Source: Iris pallida (taxonomy: Eukaryota; Streptophyta; Magnoliopsida; Asparagales; Iridaceae). From it: a stretch of 64,000 nt of DNA. The stretch's first letter is position 1; every line of letters begins with the position of its first letter. Location of the stretch: assembly GCA_029216955.1 (NCBI GenBank), contig JANAVB010006998.1:2160692-2224691 (forward strand), in the 5' to 3' direction. The translations under genes and the position numbers were made by a program. Positions 22,501 to 31,811 of the stretch are shown here, piece after piece. The notes under the pieces are model-generated. The model did no database searches. It saw nothing but the letters and a program-made list of their open reading frames with translations, and was not told the DNA's origin.

Positions 22501-23573
22501 CGGGGGAAGCCTCATCTCCTAGCTCGACTTGGACGACATCGTCTTCAGCGGGAGGTTTGCACTATTCGAAGTGTCATTCCTATTAGGATCCCAGGCATTG
22601 AGCCCATAGTTCATCCTCGAAGTATTCGAGTATTTGGTCTTCATCCTCGACTGGGAGATCTGTAGAGACCATATTAACGGATAATATATTCTTAAAGGCC
22701 TGGACGATACAGGTATCAGAGTCCCAGGTTGAGGAATTGGAGGAGTGTCAATGCATCATGGCCTCCGGCTCTGAGCTTCCCGAAGTTGTTGTAGGTGTAA
22801 CATAATCCAACCCCCGGCGAGTGCGCTGATAATAGTTTTGGGACTTTCCCTTGGAGCACGAAGTCACAAGGGAAGGCGTCTTCTTTTTCCATAGTTCAGT
22901 CCTCTGTCACCGTTCAGGTCGTAATCCATTTTCTGTATGAGGTTTTTGGCTTGAGTAGTGTAAGGATAGAGTTGTATCCTGCCGTTAACGGGTTCTGGTT
23001 TTGCCTGTGCCAGTCATTGAGGATGCTCCAATCGGTCGAAGATGATGGATTCCTCCTCCTTCTTCCTTGCTGGAACTACGAAGTAGGCGTCTTGAGAAGG
23101 GACAATTTGGCCTGCCAGGTTGGCAGTTGTCACTTGTGTTTGCAGCATATATAAAGCATTGTCTAAGAAATACTTGTGTTCTAATGCACAAAAGAGTAAT
23201 TCAAAGACAACTGTCCTATTAATGAAATACAAAATTTTATCCCAAGGAATTACATCATTTAAAGAATGGGCTTCGGTATTAGCGCATATATAGTCTTCCA
23301 ACTCTTCATCTGTGGGCACCAGGACTGTTTTGGGAGAAGGTTGAGGACGTTTTCCCTTCAGCTTGACTACCAAGGGGGCTGCAGTCGAAGGTTCGTATGA
23401 CCTCAGAGTTGGCTTCGGAGCCTTCCGGGGAAGCCTTATTTGCATAGGCTCTTGGCTATCCTCTGACATGTTCGAGGATGATCTTGTCAAAGCTTTGCCT
23501 CGAAGCTTGATGACGAGAGGGGCTAATGTCTGGGGAGATTTCCCCTCAATCGAACCTGTATCACTTAACAAAA
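22501..23573 (-). pseudogene. Protease-RT linker of element D with repeated [IV]-[RK]-L peptides
   Basis: The frame 23571-23014 shows repeated phrases: P-L-V-I-K-L-R-G-K, M-Q-I-R-L-P-R-K, and P-L-V-V-K-L-K-G-K, followed by a D-V-I-P-W-D-K-I-L-Y-F-I-N segment matching the same region of A (about 38330). The rest down to 22500 is broken but includes acidic sequence. The reading frame stops at C's LTR, so the repeat block and protease are cut off. Function of this linker is unknown. Confidence 0.7.
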
Positions 23574-23935
23574 TGCCCTAAAGCTTTTGAAATAAAATAA
23601 GAGAAAACGTCAAAAGTACAAGTAAATTCTGGGGAGTATTGCTATGGAAGTCTGATCTGAGAGCGATCACTTTGTTCCTTGGACCATACGTTGATGATGA
23701 AGAAAACTGCTTGGAGATGAATAACTGGAAGAACTAAGCCACTAGAAAGGTATCGACACAATTGGCACTGATGGCACAGTCGAATGCTTTTCTGCTTTGC
23801 TTCACTCTGTTCTTGAGGAGAAGTTTGAAGAGAAATGCTCTGGAAAATTACTTTGCTCTACAAGTATGAATTCTCTCAAGATATCTGGCCTGAAAAACCC
23901 AGTCCCCCTTCTTCAAAAAGAAGTCTTTATATAGG

Positions 23936-23943
23936 CCTCTCTT
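23936..23943 (-). promoter_or_regulatory. LTR TATA box of element C
   Basis: Minus strand reads GGCCTATATAAAGAC at the position equivalent to the TATA boxes in the A, B and D LTRs. Confidence 0.6.
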
Positions 23944-24159
23944 TTGTGCATAAAAAGCACCAATATTGGGTCTCTACACAGGCTGGTAGAATAACTGTCA
24001 CCCACGTACAGAAATTGGCCTCTACGCATGTTGACACGTGTCCCATAAAATAAGAAGAACACGTACACACGTTCTTCGAGAAGTGTGGCATGAAGGTCAC
24101 GTCACAAAACTACATTCCCACATAATCAGAACAGACTATGCACAAGGGATGCTGTTTAG

Positions 24160-24620
24160 GCATGTCTGAGCGTAAAATAGCTCAAAGTAAGCTTCCTGCA
24201 TAAAGCGGCTAAAAACAGCCTTGAGCATAAAGGCTCAAATAAACTCTATGCGCAAAAAGAGTGGCTGAGATAGCCTTAAGCGTAAAAGATCAAATAACTC
24301 CTATGCGTAAAGAGGAGGCTATTCCTTAAGCATAAAGCAGCTCATTGGCACACTAAACAACAATCTTCTTGGCTTCTGTGCAATTATTTGTCAGAGAATT
24401 AATCTATCAGAACAGTATCTTCGTGCATTTAATGCAGCATGGACAGCTCATTCTTCGCGTAGAGACTGAAAACTGTCTTTGCGTAAAGTCTGAATTTAAT
24501 CCTTGCGTAGAGTTTGAGTTTGACTCAGTTTGATCTTTGCGTAAAGTCTAATCTGGAACCGTCTTTGCGTAAAGATCTCAACTTCGATGACTTAGTCTAC
24601 GAAATTTATTTACGCTTCTA
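24160..24620. repeat. GCGTAAAG word array in C's U3
   Basis: About a dozen copies of GCGTAAAG or GCATAAAG (e.g. near 24170, 24199, 24279, 24307, 24478, 24538, 24564), irregularly spaced and embedded in otherwise unrelated sequence. They lie between the LTR's minus-strand TATA box and its outer end, hence upstream of the genomic promoter. Two more follow the polypurine tract and others fill intron 1. Confidence 0.8.
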
Positions 24621-24678
24621 TAAGACCCCCTTCAAAGTTTTCAAATTTTCTAATATTTGAAATACTTTGAACAGAAGC
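24614..24678. other. Inverted repeat spanning C's LTR end and polypurine tract
   Basis: Outer arms GCTTCT (24614-24619) and AGAAGC (24673-24678); inner arms TTCAAAGT (24631-24638) and ACTTTGAA (24664-24671). Same layout as in D, A and B although the surrounding sequence has diverged. Confidence 0.8.
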
Positions 24679-24767
24679 ATAAAGTCTGGGATATCCAACA
24701 GTCATTAGCGTAAAATTAGGGATACCCAACAGTCACTTCGAGAATTTGAATCAACTTTTGAGTTTTC

Positions 24768-24775
24768 TATAAATA
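24768..24775 (+). promoter_or_regulatory. TATA box of C's aORF
   Basis: TTTTCTATAAATAGGAC, a consensus plant TATA box on the plus strand, 94 bases before the ATG at 24862. A pyrimidine-rich leader (CTTTCATTTCTC) follows. It is independent of, and opposite to, the LTR promoter. Confidence 0.8.
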
Positions 24776-24861
24776 GGACTCTGTTGGAATAGAGTGAACT
24801 TTACTCATCTCTTTCATTTCTCAATCTCTTCTTCATTTATCTTCAAAATCACTTCAAGCAA

Positions 24862-25024
24862 ATGGCACCCAAGAGCAAGGCCGTGGCCTCAGCTAAGGGC
24901 AAGAAGCTTTCCACTTCGTTGACAGCTAGATCGTCGGAGAAAATTCACGCTACCGCAGCATCATTGGAGAAGAACAACGAGGAGGCCCCAAAGACCAACC
25001 CAAACGTGGCTCCGGCCATGATAG
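24862..25024 (+). pseudogene. aORF exon 1 of element C
   Basis: Open from ATG to the splice donor: starts M-A-P-K-S-K-A-V-A-S-A-K-G-K-K, basic and Ser/Thr/Ala-rich, and ends N-V-A-P-A-M-I-G at G then GTAGAAA (25025). The phase-1 donor position matches A and B. It belongs to an aORF split by element A, so the gene as a whole is broken. Confidence 0.7.
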
Positions 25025-25638
25025 GTAGAAACCCTATTTATTTCAACCATAGATTTCATTCGAGAAGATGATCCAAGAGCAACCCTAAATCATACGCTCA
25101 CGTTTATACGTGCCAGCGTAAGAAACCAAAAACACGCTCACGTTATACGTGCCAGCGTATATCTCAAAACCAAAAATACGCTCACGTTATACGTGCCAGC
25201 GTAGAACTTGAAAATACGCCCACGTTATACATGCGAGTGTAAAACTAAAAATATGCAAGTCAAAAGACTATATATTTTTTACACATAAAACTTTACTCTT
25301 TTGAACAGAAGCGTAAAACCAAAAAATACGCTCACGTTATACGTGCGAGCGTAAAACTGAAAATGTGCAAGTCAAAAGGCTATGTGTTTTTTACATGTAA
25401 AACTTTACTCTTTTGAAAAGAAAAAAGTACACGTAAAAAACTTTCAGTCTTGGACTGCGTAGAACATTTTTTAGAGAAATGCATAAAAACAAATCTCTTT
25501 AAAATAGAGAAACTTTTACGCATAATAACTCCAAAATTTAACTCGTGTATAGTCATTTGCGTAGATCTTGAGTTTACGTAGAATTCATACTTTAGAGTTT
25601 TACTAAACTTGATTTTTCTTATTGAACTTATTTTGGAG
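25025..25638 (+). other. aORF intron 1 of element C, filled with word-containing repeats
   Basis: Begins GTAGAAA; the likely acceptor is TTTTGGAG (25638). At least five copies of TACGCTCACGTTATACGTGC followed by CAGCGTAAAAC-like sequence between 25090 and 25360, carrying the AGCGTAA word of this element, then more GCGTAGA and GCATAA copies. Confidence 0.65.
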
Positions 25639-26368
25639 TGGACTTGGGGATCCATCCTCTCTATGAGGTGTTTGGCTCACCAACTGGTATTTTGGGATCA
25701 AATTATCCGAAAAATTTATCCCATGTCGAGTTTCCTCAAACCGACAAGCAGTATCCCAAGAAAAGACATCAGTTGATAGCTGCTCAGGGAGACAGAATGC
25801 TGATGTCTCTGATGAACGAAGAATTACTGACGTCATTGGATGGCCAGCATTACTTGAAACCCGCATTCATGTTTGGGGACGCAATTGATTTCAAATCTCA
25901 GATAAACCCCAAGAAGGAGTCCTAGGTATTCATGTTTGGGGAAAAGGGCAATGTATCTCCCAACAATGACAAGGGATTATCCTATTTCTTTTTTTGTTCA
26001 CGCCACTCATCCGAGGCAGATGATCTGGAATCTGACTCCCAATAGTCATGGAAGACCAGGAAAAATTATATTCAAGAGGGATGAAAACTAAATGGGCTAT
26101 CATTCGAGTACTCCAGTGGTAGTGGCACTCCTTTCTCAGGCTTATTACCTGGATTCACACCAAGTGAGGACTCGTCTCTGATCCAGCTAGTGCAGATACC
26201 GATGTTCATTAACAGGTTTATGAACGCTTCAGTATTATATCCCCAAGTCAACCCTAGGCTTCCAGGGTGGATGACCCCTCACAATAAAAATTGGGTTCAA
26301 CTTAGCTCTTGGATCATAAAGAACTTCGAAGCAGAACTACAAGCCATCAGATTGTTAGAAGCGGTAGC
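25639..26368 (+). pseudogene. aORF exon 2, first part, element C
   Basis: Contains L-K-P-A-F-M-F-G-D-A (about 25855), the counterpart of L-K-P-A-F-L-F-G-D-A in B, then a stop at 25923, and further down F-I-N-R-F-M-N-A, P-G-W-M-T-P and L-S-S-W-I-I-K-N-F-E. The segment before the F-G-D motif is longer and different from A and B. It is interrupted at 26368 by element A just before the conserved A-L-x-E-L motif, which resumes after 44317. Confidence 0.7.
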
Positions 26369-26731
26369 TGTTTGCCATGAAATATAAAAGAACAGAACAA
26401 ATATCGGAGGACTGGACTTTTACTTTACAATACAAACTCGTTTGTACAAAGAAAGCCTAGGGACGAAAACCTAGGTACAGCAATCTAAGTACAATTGTTT
26501 ATTTTAGATTCTAGGAGGTGACGGTAGAGACTCGAGAAAGCGACGGCAGCTCTGCCTTACTCCTTGGACGATCGGGTGCAGCCTTGGCTCTGTAGAAGAA
26601 TTGCTGGGCGTTGATGAAGAAATACTCTCTCTTCAGGCTCTCTGGCTCTCTATGTCTCTCTGTCTCTATGTATCTCTTTATATATGTCTCTGTATATGTC
26701 AGTGTGTGTTTGCAAGGGAATGGCACCCTGC

Positions 26732-26739
26732 TATTTATA
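26732..26739 (-). promoter_or_regulatory. TATA box in A's 3' LTR
   Basis: Minus strand CTTATAAATAGCAGG. The copy in the 5' LTR is at 43321-43328. Everything between it and the LTR's outer end is U3. Confidence 0.7.
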
Positions 26740-26928
26740 AGAGTGGGGGGCCTCATTAGGATTTACAATAATTGTCCATTCTTGAAAGTCGGCCGCTAAG
26801 GATCACTGGATCTGGGCCGTTCATCGAGATTTGAACAATAAATGTGATTGCATCAAATCTTTTATGGGTAATTAATGCTGATTGACATAAATCCTCCTGA
26901 TTTTTCATGCCAACCTCGAATTTCTCGA

Positions 26929-27379
26929 CACGTGTCTTTAATTTGCTTATTTGCAAATGATATGATTTGATCCCAATATTTTATTGGGATTTGTTGAGAG
27001 ATTTCGATCAATCTGATGCCACGTGTCGCGCTATCATGCCACGTGTCGAGCCATTGCAGAAATCTGAGCCGCAGGAAGGTTGCTCCTCGTTGAGCCGTAT
27101 AAGGCTGGCCACATGTCAAGGCTGCTTGAGAGTGTCCCCCTGAACATTTGAACCGTATAGTAATGATTTGAGCCGTATGATTGTGGATGACCACATGGAG
27201 ATAGTCCTCGTGAGCCGCATATGGATGGTCTTCGTGAGCCGCATGGAGCTAGTCTTCGTGAGCCGTATGGGGCTGGTCTTCGTGAGCCGCATGGAGCTAG
27301 TCTTCGTGAGCCGCATGGGGCTAATCTTCGTGAGCCACATGGGGAGCCTCCGTTTGGGCCGCATACTACTGTCCACGTG
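26929..27379. promoter_or_regulatory. Four G-box (CACGTG) motifs in A's U3
   Basis: CACGTG at 26929, 27020, 27040 and 27374, three in the context CCACGTGTC. G-boxes of this type are bound by plant bZIP and bHLH factors and are common in stress-responsive promoters. Most are kept in the 5' LTR (near 43520, 43610, 43630 and 43978), although one reads CCACGTGCC. Confidence 0.6.
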
Positions 27380-27700
27380 TCAAGGCCGCATGACAGTTTC
27401 TGACTCTCGGGGGATCGTGTCAGAGATTTTCTTCGCTTCCCAAGGAGTCCGTCATTATGAGGAAGTCATAATGATATCTTTGTGTCAGAACTGTCAGCTT
27501 ATCAGAGCTGTCAGCCGTCAAGGGATTTAATGCAGTAATGGACAAGGGGGAGAGCTGTTTACAGGCAACGTAGCTCCTCTTTGAGCCGTATAGAGCTTAT
27601 TTGAGCCGCATAGACGCTCGAGCCGCATGAATACTTGAGCCGCATGAACTCTCTGAGCCGTATGGGGCTCTCTGGCCACATGGATCTTTCTTTATTCTTT
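27085..27700. repeat. GAGCCGCATG word array in A's 3' LTR
   Basis: Roughly seventeen copies of GAGCCGCATG or one-base variants (GAGCCGTATG, GAGCCACATG), spaced about 20-40 bases, all in the same orientation. The segment 27215-27340 is close to a 30-bp tandem (GAGCCGCATGGAGCTAGTCT type). The 5' LTR has a matching set with slightly different copy arrangement (43675-44285). Confidence 0.9.
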
Positions 27701-27701
27701 T

Positions 27702-27772
27702 CCATGCTTCTACAAGACCCCCTTCAAAGTTTTTAAATTGCAAAATTGAAATACTTTGAATAAGAAGCATGG
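27702..27772. other. Inverted repeat spanning A's LTR end and polypurine tract
   Basis: Perfect 10-base outer arms CCATGCTTCT (27702-27711) and AGAAGCATGG (27763-27772), inner arms TTCAAAGT (27723-27730) and ACTTTGAA (27753-27760), AT-rich loop. The LTR ends at 27714; the purine tract (minus-strand CTTTGAAGGGGGTCT) sits between the left arms. Confidence 0.9.
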
Positions 27773-28110
27773 CCATGTATAAATTTTCCTGGCCGCATAT
27801 GGTGTCTCAGCCGCATGGATGTCTCGGCCGCATGGATGACTCGGCCGTATGGATGTTTCGGCCGCATTGAGTCAATCAGCCGCAGGGACTTTCGGGCCGC
27901 ATAACTATCTCAGCCGTGGGGACTTTTCGCCACATCATCCTGCCACGTATGGAGATCTTTTGCATTAAATGCTGTTGATTTGCTGTCAGTTTTGAGGTCA
28001 CTTTTCGGGACGGGATCCCAGGAGTTTGGCCTTCATTTTAGGCGGCTCGCCTCGAAAACCGAAGAGTTGGTTTTCGTTCTGCACGAGAATCAAAGCGCCT
28101 TGGTTTTGTT
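27773..28110. repeat. Word-bearing gap between polypurine tract and aORF promoter (A)
   Basis: About seven CGGCCGCATGGATG-like copies between 27795 and 27925, then unique sequence leading to the plus-strand TATA box. No gene. Confidence 0.75.
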
Positions 28111-28118
28111 TATAAATA
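28111..28118 (+). promoter_or_regulatory. TATA box of A's aORF
   Basis: TTTATAAATATGG on the plus strand, 107 bases upstream of the ATG at 28218, followed by a CT-rich leader. B has nearly the same sequence at the same distance. Confidence 0.8.
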
Positions 28119-28217
28119 TGGATGATTTTAGTCGGAAGGATTTTTTACTTTCTTCTTCGTCCCCAACTGTTGCTGTCTTTCCTTTCTTTCCCTATTTCCA
28201 TTCTCTAACTGTCAAAA

Positions 28218-28329
28218 ATGGCCCCCAAATCTTCCAAGGTCGTCTCCACTGCTGTAAAAGGCAAGAAGGTGGCTTCCTCGTCAGCCGCCGTGCCTGAAGT
28301 GCACCCTGATGATCACCCTACTTTCAAGG
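28218..28329 (+). pseudogene. aORF exon 1 of element A
   Basis: Open 37-codon exon starting M-A-P-K-S-S-K-V-V-S, with K-G-K-K and S-S-A-A-V, ending H-P-D-D-H-P-T-F-K at a phase-1 donor (G then GTAAGAAA, 28330). Near-identical in design to B's exon 1. The lysine-rich stretch could be a nuclear targeting signal, by composition only. Confidence 0.75.
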
Positions 28330-28927
28330 GTAAGAAATGGATTTGAATACCTTGAACCCCAAGGACCTATGGCTCTGTTGCATAACATATGCACAAGCCT
28401 TCATCCTTCATTTTCATTAAACAGCCCAAGCTCGACCATGATGGAGCCGCATATGTTGTATGGGCCGCATGACCCTCTCATATTCGGGCCATATAGGGCA
28501 TGCCCTATGTTTGAGCCACATTGAGAAAGATTTGAGCCGCATGAGTGCTTCTGGATTTGAACCGCATGGAACCTCCTTTGAGTGGAACCGCATATGTTCC
28601 TGACAAACTGGCCCGCATAGAATTTTGCTGAGTCACGCCGCATAAACTCCTCTACAAGATAGAACCGCATAAGTTTTAATTCGAGCCGCATAAGCTATCG
28701 AATCAGTGTCACATGGAACTCCCAACTGAATTGGGCCGCATGAAGCTGTGTTAACCCGAGCCGCATAGGCTCTGTTAAAGCCGTGCCACATGAAACCCAG
28801 CTGAATTGGGCCGCATAAGGCTTCGTCAATCCGAGCCGTATAGGCTCATAGGAACTTCTTTTTGAGAAACTTTAAGTGGTTTTATTTTAACATATCTCTT
28901 AATCCTGTTTCTTTTATTCTTTTCCAG
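28330..28927 (+). other. aORF intron 1 of element A with GAGCCGCATG words
   Basis: Starts GTAAGAAA and ends with a good pyrimidine tract and CTTTTCCAG (28927). About fifteen GCCGCATG/GCCGCATA words between 28440 and 28850, often in the phrase GAGCCGCATAAGCT. Phase 1, so exons 1 and 2 join in frame at a valine codon. Confidence 0.8.
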
Positions 28928-31311
28928 TGAACCTCCCAACCAACCCGACCGGAGAGCTTCTGGTGGGTTCAGCTCAGTTTGTCGTAGGTGTGCGTCTTGA
29001 CGATCTGATTCAGCATATGACAGATCAAATTCCCCCTAATGAGCCTTTGGAGAGGGTTGCTGCCATCAACAACCAGCCTTTCCATTTTCTTTGCACTATG
29101 ATGAATTCGAAGAAACTGGACGAAGAATATCTGAAACAAGCTTTTCTCTTTGGAGATGCTTCATCCATAAAGAACTTCCGAATGCTGGACGTTTCTGAGA
29201 ACTAGGACTTCACTGTGGACGGGGTGGATATCCATATTCCCGAGATGGAGCAGCATTTTCCCCTCTCGTGGTTTAATATGGTGTCGTTGGGTAGAAAAAT
29301 GGCGAGCTCTCTAACTCCAACCCAACAGGGGATGTTCGTGGGCAACATCCACTATAATATGAGTATTAGGTCAGCATGTACAAGTAGGGAGTCAGTCAGC
29401 CGGACTGTGATGGGGCTGATTCCTGGTACTTTTATAAATGTGTCTGGTCCCAACTTCACTTTTACTCGAACTGATACCTTCCTGAATTAGCTCGCTCGCA
29501 ACGGGTCTTATCCTGTGGGCAGGTTGTCGCTACTAAATTGGATAAACCCCATTCCCACATGGGCCAATCTTTCCTCATGGATCCTGAGGAACTACGAGGA
29601 ACTCCTTCGGGGGATTGACCTTTGCTACGCCATCCGGGGCACCTGTTATGGATTGCGCATTAACAAGCCGCTGTTCATGGCCCTTTTGGAGATGTATAGC
29701 CAGCGTACAGGGACTTTCTTCGCGCCCGGAGGGGAGTTGGGACTTGCCCTCCATGAAATGCATATTGTTTCTAAGCTACCGTGGGGGGGGCGAGGCCTTT
29801 GAAGTATACACCCCGACGAATGAGGAATTCGATGATCTGGATCGACGATTCCCAGGTTTCGTCGCTGTGTACCGGGAATTGTTGTGCCACCACAGCATCT
29901 GCCACCAGACTGCTATCAAGAAAGAAAATAGCTCAGAAGGGAACGCCCCCCATACTACGGCCTAGGTCACGTATCTTTTCAAGTTACATCCTTCTGGTCG
30001 GGTTTTGTCTCGAGGTCCTCAAACCCCGGAGGAGGTAAAGGACATGATGTGAAGGCCAAAAGGTCGAGGTCCACCCGTGACAGGTTTGGGAGCCGCACCG
30101 ACTCCTTCAGTTATTTCTACTACAGTACTCGGCAGATGTCCGAGAAAGCAATCTTGGCCGGGTTCTTGATGGTATGGCTACGAAATTGGGTAGTCTCGGG
30201 AGGGACAGGTTCTACTGAAAGGATCAACCGCCACTTCATTCTCCCGGCGGTGAAGCTGGTCTTCAAAGTAAGACTGGCCCTTCTTCCGGCTATGGTGTGT
30301 AGCATACACCACGGCCTCCGTGCCTTTTCGTCTAAAGTCATTGCTCGCGAGACGACACTGGACTTTGAACGGATAGAGCTACCATACCACTATCTCATGG
30401 GGTAGTTATTGATGCATTACCGGTCATTAATGAGGCCCGGAACAGAGGAGGATGTTACCGCTGATGATGCCTTCCTTTTTCGATACCGCCATCAATCTTG
30501 GGAGTATGACACCATGTCGGCTTATCGAAGGGCGTTGGCGAGAGTTGACGGGCCCAACTTCTTTGTGTCTCTTCCTCAGTTTACCCCCAGAGAAGTAAGG
30601 GGGGTACACATTGATGGCATTGATCCTCCCCAGCTCTTATCTGAGAAGATGCTTCTATGGCTGTACAACATTCGCCCCGTGCACCTAGTATATCGTTATC
30701 GAACTAACGTATACTTGGAGCCTTATTTGCCTAGCAGGTTTTCTCGTCAATTCGGGTATAGTCAGCTATTCCTTGACTGCCCCAGTGCTTGCCTGGGCTT
30801 CGAGGGCAGTGTCCTTGACGGCATCCGGGCGTGACATTATTACAATGTTGTTCATACCTGGGCTAGCTTTTCAGTCCCTGACGCTAATACGCAAGGGGAT
30901 ATTCTGTACATGGCGGCTCTTTATCACGTTGCGGCGAGCAAATCTCCCGTGAACTTTGATACGAACACCAGCTTCATTGTCGGGACCGGCTTGGCAGAAA
31001 AGCCCGAGGGTTCCAGGAAGAGAAAGAGAGGGGCGAATAGGGATCATGTGCCAGACTCGGAGTCCACTGCGACGGACGAAGAGGATGATGAGCAGGCCGC
31101 CGATGACTCATCATATTCTTCGGACGAGGAGGTGGGGGACCAGCCTCCCACTGTGTCGGACGAAGAGATGGAGGATCATCCACCTGTTGTGCCTGGTGCT
31201 TCGTGCCAACAAGGCAGGCGTCTGTCCATTGACGATGGCAGGACCTACTCCACAAAGCGGGCTGCGGTAAGATGTCACAGGCTGTTTATTGATGTTGACG
31301 CTATTTCTGAG
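28928..31311 (+). pseudogene. aORF main exon of element A: plant-mobile-domain/Transposase_28-like
   Basis: Homologous along its length to B's exon 2. Motifs in order: A-F-L-F-G-D-A (29140), H-F-P-L-S-W-F-N-M (29252), W-I-L-R-N-Y-E (29579), L-F-M-A-L-L-E-M-Y-S (29671) with G-T-F-F-A-P-G-G and L-A-L-H-E-M-H, V-Y-T-P-T-N-E-E-F (29805), A-M-V-C-S-I-H-H-G-L (30290), L-P-Y-H-Y-L-M-G (30379), L-E-P-Y-L-P (30716), R-Q-F-G-Y-S-Q-L-F (30747), ending in an acidic D-E-E-D-D-E-Q stretch and S-E before GTGATT. Stops at 29203, 29488, 29963, 30403 and 30832 replace Trp or Gln seen in B. A frameshift lies in the seven-G run near 29790. Product role unknown. Confidence 0.85.
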
Positions 31312-31387
31312 GTGATTGGAATTTCAACTGCCTTTACCTTCTTTTTCTAAATTACGTCCTAATCATTTTTTCCTTTGCTCCTTGTAG

Positions 31388-31721
31388 GCGTCTGGGGAGT
31401 CTGCTTCTCGGGACTCGACTACTGAAGTTGATCCCGTCTTGTCTACTTTGATCTATGATATGTGCATCGCCATCACTTCTGCTGGGGTTTTTCCGGAGGC
31501 GGTCGGGGAGTCTCACCTTGCTGAGACCTCAACCCATGGGGACGGGGGTTCTACTGCCCCTATTCCTGAGACAGCTGAATTCCAACAGGATGACACTGAC
31601 CTGGCTGGCTCCCCTTCAGGGGTGGCTGGGGCAGAAAAACCAGTTGAATTTGAGTTGGAAGCTGTGGGTGGGGAGACCATACCAGCACCGAACGAGCTGC
31701 AGCCTTAGAGCTCTTCCCCTG
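31388..31721 (+). pseudogene. aORF exon 3 of element A
   Basis: Bounded by acceptor CCTTGTAG (31387; the intron before it is 76 bases) and donor CCTG-GTAAGATAA (31722). Encodes an acidic Ser/Glu-rich segment including S-T-L-I-Y-D-M-C. A TAG lies just before the donor (31706-31708); B has a TAA a few bases from the equivalent place, so this exon may normally end the frame or both copies may be dead. Confidence 0.65.
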
Positions 31722-31811
31722 GTAAGATAAACCAGCTTTTTAACTTGTGAGGAGGCCTATTTTCTCTATCATCATGTCCTTCATGGATTAATGATTGCTT
31801 TGGACGTACAG

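Larger units (their letters stand above)
2023..23573 (-). mobile_element. Element D: Tat/Retand-like Ty3/gypsy retrotransposon, partial, interrupted by E
   Basis: Minus-strand element whose visible parts are the 3' LTR (2023-4455), an antisense aORF on the plus strand (4854-9437), a repeat zone (9580-10040), integrase (10134-11256), then, after the inserted element E (11257-20337), archaeal-type RNase H, RT-linked RNase H, reverse transcriptase and the pre-RT linker up to 23573. There C's LTR begins, and protease, gag and 5' LTR are not visible. The four Tat-type elements share LTR motifs: D's LTR begins TGTTTGCC like those of A and B. The copy is inactive, with many stops and frameshifts. 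Confidence 0.88.
23574..24622 (-). repeat. 3' LTR of element C
   Basis: The left border is placed at TGCCCTAAAG, where D's open frame ends and sequence alignable to the A/B LTRs begins (ATTCTGGGGAG near 23630, TCCTTGGACCATAC near 23675). The right border ends CTTCTATA before the purine tract. The partner LTR is out of the window, so the exact left end is approximate. Confidence 0.7.
26369..27714 (-). repeat. 3' LTR of element A
   Basis: 1346 bases, ends TGTTTGCC and CTTCTACA, matching 42956-44316 throughout. Contains the minus-strand TATA box, four G-boxes and the GAGCCGCATG word array. Plus-strand frames of the F-V-S-R-M type across 27168-27530 are translations of the words. Confidence 0.95.

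Noticed and set aside
27168..27530. Plus-strand frames of F-V-S-R-M or R-E-P-H-G repeats (also 43757-44006)
   Set aside because: Translations of the GAGCCGCATG array in LTRs, open only because the unit length is near a multiple of three.
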